Shown piece by piece: positions 5,360-10,160 of a DNA stretch of 10,160 nucleotides. Positions within the stretch are counted from its first letter, which is position 1. Every line of letters begins with the position of its first letter. The notes under the pieces were generated by a model. It was not told the origin of the DNA, ran no database searches, and was given only the letters and a program-made list of their open reading frames with translations. Origin of the DNA: Candidatus Paceibacter sp. (GTDB lineage Bacteria > Patescibacteriota > Minisyncoccia > Phycocordibacterales > JABAAK01); contig JABAAK010000005.1 of NCBI GenBank assembly GCA_014238775.1, positions 1 through 10,160 on the forward strand, written 5' to 3'. A program made the position numbers and the translations under genes.

Positions 5360-5374
5360 ATATAATAATAGTAT
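5360..5374. promoter_or_regulatory. Compact bidirectional promoter between two divergent start codons
   Basis: Only 15 bp separate the minus-strand ATG (5359-5357) from the plus-strand ATG (5375-5377). The whole 5357-5377 interval is near-palindromic (CATATA ... TATATG). On the plus strand TATAAT lies at 5361-5366, 8 nt before its ATG. On the minus strand TATTAT lies at 5370-5365, 5 nt before its ATG. Overlapping -10 elements in opposite directions are a known type of symmetric bacterial promoter. Use in both directions here is inferred. Confidence 0.5.
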
Positions 5375-5485
5375 ATGAAAAAACGCACTTCAAAAACCAT
5401 TTTGGCCATCATAACTGTAATACTAATTATTAGCTTGATTCTTTCTCCTCTGTACTTCCTGGTAGATTACATCGGCACATCCTAA
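5375..5485 (+). CDS. Membrane microprotein, 36 residues, unknown function
   Basis: ATG 5375 opens a 36-codon frame ending at TAA 5483-5485. The product has a basic N-terminus (K2, K3, R4, K7), one strongly hydrophobic helix (residues 8-30, starting TILAIITVILIISLIL) and a short polar tail DYIGTS. The charge pattern predicts N-in, single-pass insertion. A TATAAT box sits 8 nt before the ATG. It fills the space between lepA and the DivIC-like gene but runs opposite to both. Its last 4 bp overlap the lepA end, and the two stop codons share bases 5483-5484. No family is recognised. Being so short it could be fortuitous, but the promoter, composition and exact fit favour a real gene. It might instead be the start of an antisense RNA to lepA. 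Confidence 0.5.
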   Translation: MKKRTSKTILAIITVILIISLILSPLYFLVDYIGTS

Positions 5486-7257
5486 GAGTTTCCTCCTTTC
5501 ATAACCTTCAAAAAAACAGATTGTGGGACTTTTACTGAACCTGTGTTTTTCATTTTTTTCTTACCTTTTTTTTGTTTTTCTTTAAGTTTCATTTTTCTTG
5601 TTATATCTCCACCATATAGTTTTGCTGTTACGTCTTTTTTCATCGCAGAAATGGTTTTTGAGGCTATTATTTTACCTTCACTTTTTACTTGTATTTTTAT
5701 TTGAAACATTTGTTTTGGTAAATGTTTAAAAATAGAATCGGCTAATTTTCTAGCTTCGCCCATCATGTTGTTTTTTGAAACTATTTTTGCAAAAGCAGGA
5801 AACGGTTCTTCACCTATCAAAACATCTAATCTCCTTATCTGTGCTTCTTTGTAGCCTGCTTTTTTATATGAAAAAGACGCATATCCGGATGTATTGTTTT
5901 TTAGATTATCGAAAAACCCTCTCATCATTTCTCTCAGTGGCATTTCAGCTTTTACCAAAAGCCTGTTATATGAAAACTGTTCTGTCTTTAACATGAATCC
6001 CTCGTGTGAATTTAATGATTGAACCACATTACCTAATTTTGTTTCTGGTGTGATTATTTCAAGAGATACCCAAGGTTCTCTTATCTGTAAATAATCATGT
6101 TTATCTGGTAACAGCGATGGGTTTGATACAAAAACTTTTTTATTGTCTTTTTTTGTTATTTCATAGTCTGTGCTCGGTGAAGTTACTATGATTTCTGTAT
6201 CAAAATCTCTTTTTATTTGTTCTGTTATTATCTCAAGGTGAAGCATTCCAAGAAACCCACATCGGAAACCTTTTCCTAAAACAGCCGATCTTTCCTCTTC
6301 AAAAGACAAAGATGCATCACGTAAATGTAATTCCTTAAGTGCTCGAAACAAATTATTAAATTCATCACCTTCTTGTGGGAACATAGAAGCCCACACAACA
6401 GGCTCTAGTTTTTTATATCCTTCCATAGGTTCTGCTTTATCATTATTTGATACAACCGTGTCTCCCACAATCGCAAAACCTGGCTCTTTTACGCCGGTCA
6501 CTATGTACCCTATAGAACCACAAGATAATTCCTCTGATTTTTGCATATTTGGTTTAAAATACCCAACTTCTTTTGTTTGAATTTTTTTGTTTATTCCTAG
6601 AAAGAGACATTGTTCGTTATTTTTTATAGCACCAGAAAACATCCTTGTATGTGCTATCACACCTGTGTGTGGTGAGTAAGAAAAATCAAAAACAAGTCCT
6701 TTTGTTTTATTTCCATCTTCAATTTTAGGTTCCGGTATCCTTTTTATTACCTCATCAAGTAAATTTTCTACTCCTTCACCTGTTTTTCCAGATGTTTTTA
6801 TTATGTCTTCTTGTTTACATTCAAGCAGTTCTATCATTTCTTTTGAAATTTCCTCTGGTCTTGAATGAGCAAAATCTATTTTAGACAAAGCTGGAATTAT
6901 TATCAAACCAGCATCTTTGGCCTCTTGTAGTACAGAAAAAGTTTGTGCCTCTACTCCTTGTGTCGAATCAACTAAAAGGACGGCACCTTCCACAGCTTTC
7001 AGTGCCCTTGAAACCTCATAAGAAAAGTCTGTGTGACCAGGTGTGTCTATAAGGTTTAAAACATAGTCTTTATACTTTATTTGTACTGGTTGCATTTTTA
7101 TAGTTATTCCCCTTTCCCTTTCTAAATCCATTTGGTCAAGAAGCTGTTCCTGCATATCTCTCTGAGAGATTGTGTTTGTAAACTCAAGTATTCTGTCCGC
7201 CAGCGTAGATTTACCATGGTCTATGTGTGCAATTATGGAAAAGTTTCTTATTTTCAT
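5482..7257 (-). CDS. lepA: Elongation factor 4 (LepA), ribosome-associated GTPase
   Basis: LepA/EF4 is a translational GTPase that acts on the ribosome and can catalyse back-translocation; it affects initiation and stress survival. It is full length at 591 residues. GTPase motifs: G1 AHIDHGKST (10-18), G2 GITIK (50-54), G3 DTPGH (71-75), G4 SKID (125-128), G5 SGKTGEG (156-162). Domain II, the EF-G-like domains (RCGFLGMLHLEII) and the LepA-specific C-terminal domain (YGGDITRKMKLKEKQKKGKK, ending VPQSVFLKVMK) are all present. The odd point is G4, which reads S-K-I-D instead of N-K-I-D; the codon is TCT, two changes from an Asn codon. Its ATG overlaps the murJ stop (ATGA, 4 bp) with no Shine-Dalgarno, implying translational coupling. 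The 3' end overlaps the stop of the convergent microprotein gene. No terminator follows. Confidence 0.97.
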   Translation of the reverse strand: MKIRNFSIIAHIDHGKSTLADRILEFTNTISQRDMQEQLLDQMDLERERGITIKMQPVQIKYKDYVLNLIDTPGHTDFSYEVSRALKAVEGAVLLVDSTQGVEAQTFSVLQEAKDAGLIIIPALSKIDFAHSRPEEISKEMIELLECKQEDIIKTSGKTGEGVENLLDEVIKRIPEPKIEDGNKTKGLVFDFSYSPHTGVIAHTRMFSGAIKNNEQCLFLGINKKIQTKEVGYFKPNMQKSEELSCGSIGYIVTGVKEPGFAIVGDTVVSNNDKAEPMEGYKKLEPVVWASMFPQEGDEFNNLFRALKELHLRDASLSFEEERSAVLGKGFRCGFLGMLHLEIITEQIKRDFDTEIIVTSPSTDYEITKKDNKKVFVSNPSLLPDKHDYLQIREPWVSLEIITPETKLGNVVQSLNSHEGFMLKTEQFSYNRLLVKAEMPLREMMRGFFDNLKNNTSGYASFSYKKAGYKEAQIRRLDVLIGEEPFPAFAKIVSKNNMMGEARKLADSIFKHLPKQMFQIKIQVKSEGKIIASKTISAMKKDVTAKLYGGDITRKMKLKEKQKKGKKKMKNTGSVKVPQSVFLKVMKGGNS

Positions 7258-8903
7258 ATTATTTTTAATTTTTTAATTTTGGAAATGATTGAGTCTCTAA
7301 AATTAAAATATTCTTTATTCTTAAACAAATGAAGTGTAGCACCCCACAACACTACTCCACAAAACCCAGATAATAATCCATGCACAAGTGCACTTAATAT
7401 AGTAGATGAAGAAATCGGCAAATAAAGCAGTGCTATATATACACCGACTCCAAACAAGACTGAGGCTAACATGTTTTCTAACAGACATTTACAATATGTC
7501 TTTAATTTTATATGTAATATGTGGTGTATTAAAAAAAGAGATAGAAAAAAAATAATAAATTCAGTAAAAGTTATAGCAAGAGGTATTGATAAAAGACTGT
7601 TGTTTTGGATACTTGGTACATCAAAAAAATTAATAATAAAAAATTTAACCTCTGGGTTAGATTTAAATATTTTTAAAAATAAAACAGATGATACAATTAT
7701 AAGAACAAACTTTGTGAGGGAAATTAAAAATGGTACTAGTGTTTTTTTAGCTGCAAAAAAAGCTCTGATGATGATAGTGGTTATGCTTTGTGTGACAATG
7801 ACTGGAACCAATATTCCAAAAGCAGCAGATGTTAATTTTAAATTTTCAAGTCCAAACGATCCTGTGGATCCTATAATGACTTTTATTATTTGAAACCTTA
7901 ACAAAAAGAAAACTATAGCTGTGGGTATGGCAAGAAGAAAAACATTTTTCAAAACCAAGGTTAACAATTTAACAAATTCATCATATCTTTCACTGGAGAA
8001 ATGTTTTGAGAGAAGTGGAAAAGATGCAACAGAATAACTTATTCCTATGACTATAAGTGGCACCTTTGATACACCGTCTGCAAATGAAAAGATACTCACA
8101 GAACCTATTCCGACCGATGATATGATACCCAAAATAATTACCGCATTTAATGCTTCAAATGAGACTGATAAACTTCTTGGGAAAGAATGTTTTATTACCT
8201 TCAAAATATCTCTTCCAGATCCGTATCCTGCTGATAATTTTGGTATTAATTTTTCTTTTATTATTGGTGGTATTTGCAATGCAAAATGCAAAAATGCACC
8301 AAATATAACACCAAAAACAAGTGCATACGGTCCAAAAAAGATGTATCCCAAAACTCCTAGCAATATGCCGAAATTATATACAATTGGTGAAAGTGCGTAT
8401 GATAAAAATTTATGTTTTGATTGAACTATCGACAAAAGAAAAGTTGAAACAGCAAGTAAAATCACCTGAAATAAAAACAATCTAGAGAAAGAGATAAGAG
8501 TTTTTAATGCTTCACCTTCAAAAGAAAACAATCTTTCTGTTAAATATGGCAACATTACAAATGTTATTGTAGAGATTAAAACCAAAATTGTTATAAACAC
8601 GGTAAAACACGCATCTACAAACTTTTTAAGAGCTTCTTTTGATTCGTTTTCTTTGTCAACAAAAAACGGAAGTATCGCAAAAATAGATATGAAAGATGTA
8701 GAGAACAAAAATATAAAATCTGGAATTTTAAATGCAGCAAAATAAATATCTAGAGTTTCCCCAGCTCCAATAAAATGAGCAAGTAATCTGTTTCTAATTA
8801 AAGCCAATACCGAAGATATAAGTGCTGTAGAACCTATTAGGTACGCAATGATATTTGGGTTATCATACCTTTTATTTAGCAGCTCTATTATTTTTATAAT
8901 CAT
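7254..8903 (-). CDS. murJ: MurJ/MviN, lipid II flippase
   Basis: MurJ (MOP superfamily) flips lipid II across the cytoplasmic membrane for peptidoglycan synthesis. This 549-residue protein is hydrophobic throughout, with about 14 membrane spans. It carries the N-terminal signature LIRNRLLAHFIGAGETLDIYFAAFKIPDF (split here as residues 35-54 and 55-63). The segment SFADGVSKVPLIVIGISYSV and the following SFPLLSKHFSSERYDEF are also typical. Aligned by eye with E. coli MurJ, the equivalents of Arg24 and Asp39 are present (R37, D52). The positions of Arg18 and Arg52 appear as Ser31 and Phe65, so the cavity charges differ. ATG 8903 is the first sensible start, about 10 nt after the 3' end of rnpB. 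No separate promoter is obvious, so it probably rides on the rnpB transcript and is coupled to lepA by ATGA. Confidence 0.93.
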   Translation of the reverse strand: MIIKIIELLNKRYDNPNIIAYLIGSTALISSVLALIRNRLLAHFIGAGETLDIYFAAFKIPDFIFLFSTSFISIFAILPFFVDKENESKEALKKFVDACFTVFITILVLISTITFVMLPYLTERLFSFEGEALKTLISFSRLFLFQVILLAVSTFLLSIVQSKHKFLSYALSPIVYNFGILLGVLGYIFFGPYALVFGVIFGAFLHFALQIPPIIKEKLIPKLSAGYGSGRDILKVIKHSFPRSLSVSFEALNAVIILGIISSVGIGSVSIFSFADGVSKVPLIVIGISYSVASFPLLSKHFSSERYDEFVKLLTLVLKNVFLLAIPTAIVFFLLRFQIIKVIIGSTGSFGLENLKLTSAAFGILVPVIVTQSITTIIIRAFFAAKKTLVPFLISLTKFVLIIVSSVLFLKIFKSNPEVKFFIINFFDVPSIQNNSLLSIPLAITFTEFIIFFLSLFLIHHILHIKLKTYCKCLLENMLASVLFGVGVYIALLYLPISSSTILSALVHGLLSGFCGVVLWGATLHLFKNKEYFNFRDSIISKIKKLKII

Positions 8904-8912
8904 TTTTGTTTT

Positions 8913-9243
8913 ATGTCTCGGTCTATAAGCCGGATTCTGTGCTTTAAAAAAGCGGTAATTATTTATCTGGGATGTTTGTTACCAAACACCTCGTGCGGCA
9001 CTCCTACACTGCCACAAGGACAGATAGGTACGGCCTTGCACCCAAGTAGGAATTTAGCCGTTTCATTTATATGTTGCCATATAACTATCCCAACTAGGGG
9101 ATCTCTCACTTCTCAGTTTAAGCGTCTCTGCTCGCATCCCTCACCTTTCGGTGGACGGGGGTTACCCACTACCATGCTCCCGATTGCTCGGGGAGTGTCC
9201 GGACTTTCCTCATTTAAAAAATGCAATTACCCGACCGAGGCAC
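8913..9243 (-). ncRNA. rnpB: RNase P RNA (bacterial, type-A-like)
   Basis: This is the catalytic RNA that removes 5' leaders from pre-tRNAs. On the minus strand GAGGAAAGTCCGGACAC (CR-I/P4 5' side) lies near the 5' end. GGGTGCAAGGCC (CR-IV) is in the middle and ACAGAATCCGGCTTATAG (CR-V/P4 3' side) near the 3' end. P1 pairs CTCGGTC (5') with GACCGAG (3'), and P2 pairs GGTAATT with AATTACC. P3 appears as a short CATTT/AAATG hairpin. Length is about 331 nt, somewhat shorter than E. coli. The 5' end at about 9243 is placed 7 nt after the -10 box, and the 3' end at about 8913-8915 where P1 closes. No intrinsic terminator separates it from murJ, whose ATG follows within about 10 nt. The 3' end must therefore be made by processing, or murJ starts inside it. 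Confidence 0.95.
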
Positions 9244-9249
9244 AATATA

Positions 9250-9278
9250 AGATTACCACCCAAAGTGGATATAGTCAA
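9250..9278 (-). promoter_or_regulatory. rnpB promoter (-35 TTGACT, 17-bp spacer, extended -10 TGG-TAATCT)
   Basis: On the minus strand TTGACT (9278-9273) is followed by an exact 17-bp spacer. TAATCT (9255-9250) comes next, preceded by TGG as an extended -10. The predicted start 7 nt on is the G at about 9243, where rnpB folding begins. This is the only full sigma70-like promoter in the window. It lies just after the stop of the DUF192 gene at 9301. Confidence 0.65.
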
Positions 9279-9300
9279 AAAAAATATTTTGATTTTCTTA

Positions 9301-9822
9301 TTAGAAATCAAATTTGCTTCCGATTTTTATTCCAATCTTTTCTGCAGTTCCTTCATCAAATTCCAAAACATATTTTGAGTCTTTGTCATTACCAAAGACT
9401 TGTGGAAATGTATCAGGGGCAACTTTCTCTTCTACATGTATTACTTTTTTATGTTCATCAAGCCACACTATGTCTATAGACACATACATATCTTTCATCC
9501 AAAAGCCGTTTTTACCTGGTTCTAAAAAAGTAAAAAGCATTGCGTGGTTTTTGGGGAAAGTTTTTCTGTTTGACAGCCCCTTTGTTTTTTGAAAAATAGT
9601 CTCTGCTGTTTCTACTTCAAAGTTGTGATTGCCAAACATAATCACAGTGTCGGTGTTCCATTCATTTTTTATTCTTTTGATTGATTCGTTTTTGACTTGT
9701 GTTTCGTTGATTGTTTTTGTAGGCAAGTCATTAACTATGTTTTCTTGTATGTTGTTTTTTACAGAGAGCCCTATTCCTCCGATAAAAACAAAAACCAAAA
9801 CTCCTACTTGAAGTGGATTCAT
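9301..9822 (-). CDS. DUF192 family protein with N-terminal membrane anchor
   Basis: The 173-residue product begins with a hydrophobic segment (residues 5-20, signal anchor or signal peptide). A polar linker (21-58) leads to a DUF192 domain (about 62-171). The family landmarks are visible: TIFQKTKGLSNRKTFP (75-90), AMLFTFLEPGKNGFWMKDM (94-112) and DIVWLDEHKKVIHVEE (117-132). VAPDTFP (134-140) and YVLEFDEG (151-158) follow. DUF192 proteins are small beta-barrel proteins, mostly exported and of unknown biochemical role; several sit outside the membrane. ATG 9822 overlaps the msrB stop as ATGA (4 bp), implying coupling. There is no Shine-Dalgarno sequence. It ends 23 bp before the rnpB -35 box with only a weak AT-rich hairpin, so read-through into rnpB is possible. 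Confidence 0.88.
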   Translation of the reverse strand: MNPLQVGVLVFVFIGGIGLSVKNNIQENIVNDLPTKTINETQVKNESIKRIKNEWNTDTVIMFGNHNFEVETAETIFQKTKGLSNRKTFPKNHAMLFTFLEPGKNGFWMKDMYVSIDIVWLDEHKKVIHVEEKVAPDTFPQVFGNDKDSKYVLEFDEGTAEKIGIKIGSKFDF

Positions 9823-10160
9823 ATGTCTTTTTTAAAATCTAGAGCACCTGAATTTATACAAAATATTTTTTGTGTTGGTTGGTCCATAGCATAATCAAAA
9901 ACATGACCCAAGTGAGCATCACACTTATTACACCTTACCTCAGTCCTTTGCATAAAATGTGAATCATCTGGAAGAAGTTTTACCGCATCTTTTTTATATG
10001 CATCATAAAAACTTGGCCAACCGCTTCCAGAATCAAATTTTGTTTTTGAATCAAACAACTCTTGCCCACAAACCACACACTTAAATATCCCTTTATCTTT
10101 TGTATCATTGTGTTTACCTGTGAATGGCATTTCTGTTCCAGAGTTTTGGGTGACATTGTA
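9819..10160 (-). CDS. msrB: Peptide-methionine (R)-S-oxide reductase MsrB, 5' end outside window
   Basis: MsrB reduces methionine-R-sulfoxide in proteins, repairing oxidative damage. Numbering from the in-frame ATG at 10130, the zinc cysteines are C18-x2-C21 and C67-x2-C70. TKFDSGSGWPSFY is at 30-42, HLGHVF at 73-78, and the catalytic Cys is C91 in FCINSGALDF. The frame stays open through 10131-10160 and reads YNVTQNSGTE, which matches the normal stretch before PFTG in MsrB. ATG 10130 is therefore internal and the gene continues beyond the window. The position that is often the resolving Cys (SGCGWPSF) is Ser36, so recycling must use another cysteine or an external thiol. The stop TGA overlaps the DUF192 start by 4 bp, making a two-gene unit. 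The DUF192 partner is anchored, so msrB may also be exported, but its N-terminus is not visible. Confidence 0.93.
   Translation of the reverse strand, partial: YNVTQNSGTEMPFTGKHNDTKDKGIFKCVVCGQELFDSKTKFDSGSGWPSFYDAYKKDAVKLLPDDSHFMQRTEVRCNKCDAHLGHVFDYAMDQPTQKIFCINSGALDFKKDI

Noticed and set aside
7471..8424. Plus-strand open frames inside murJ (7471-7893 and 8047-8424)
   Set aside because: They are mirror frames of a well-conserved membrane protein in AT-rich DNA, with no promoter or family likeness.
8913..9479. Long plus-strand open frame across the rnpB region
   Set aside because: It is antisense to a clear RNase P RNA and part of the DUF192 gene. Its translation has no protein-like pattern.
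1..10160. CRISPR array, prophage, transposon or defence cluster
   Set aside because: No spaced direct repeats, terminal inverted repeats, transposase, integrase or nuclease motifs were seen. The genes are housekeeping with even composition.

Overview
The window is AT-rich, densely packed bacterial DNA. It most resembles a Patescibacteria/CPR genome, probably of Parcubacteria type. That assignment is an inference. It rests on the TsaD with a charged insertion, the acidic-headed Hsp20, the bactofilin-like membrane protein, the tiny single-pass membrane proteins, the compact spacing, and the lack of recognisable Shine-Dalgarno sequences. No phage, transposon, CRISPR or secretion cluster is visible. 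Most genes are housekeeping genes, and the unusual signals lie in their arrangement and in very small elements between them.

Layout. Bases 1-483 hold the 3' part of a shikimate-kinase-like P-loop kinase gene broken by an in-frame TAA. An HGPRT-type phosphoribosyltransferase (510-1073, +) follows and converges on a bactofilin-like membrane protein (1079-2167, -). A 200-bp divergent spacer with a perfect 14-bp hairpin separates that gene from tsaD (2368-3561, +) and an Hsp20 chaperone (3609-4169, +), which ends at a clear terminator (4208-4235). From there to the window end almost everything reads leftwards.

In transcription order on the minus strand: msrB (5' end cut by the window) overlaps a DUF192 gene by 4 bp. 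Then come the RNase P RNA gene rnpB (about 9243-8913) with its own promoter, murJ starting about 10 nt after rnpB, and lepA overlapping murJ by 4 bp. Next are a DivIC/FtsB-like membrane protein, a glutaredoxin, tRNA-Arg(CCU), a 97-residue membrane protein, and tRNA-Phe(GAA) directly abutting that protein's stop codon. Within this leftward block a 36-codon membrane microprotein gene (5375-5485, +) runs the other way. Its start codon lies only 15 bp from the start of the DivIC-like gene, and its stop overlaps the lepA stop.

How the parts fit. Themes are RNA and translation (tsaD for tRNA t6A, rnpB, two tRNAs, lepA), cell envelope and division (murJ, DivIC-like, bactofilin-like), and protein or redox repair (hsp20, glutaredoxin, msrB). 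Several genes carry a TATAAT-like box only 5-8 nt before the ATG, which predicts leaderless mRNAs. Others are coupled through ATGA overlaps. rnpB is the one gene with a recognisable -35/-10 promoter. I did not find a clearly novel multi-gene system. The best leads are the near-palindromic bidirectional start region, the rnpB-murJ-lepA arrangement, the hidden microprotein and the leaderless promoter pattern.
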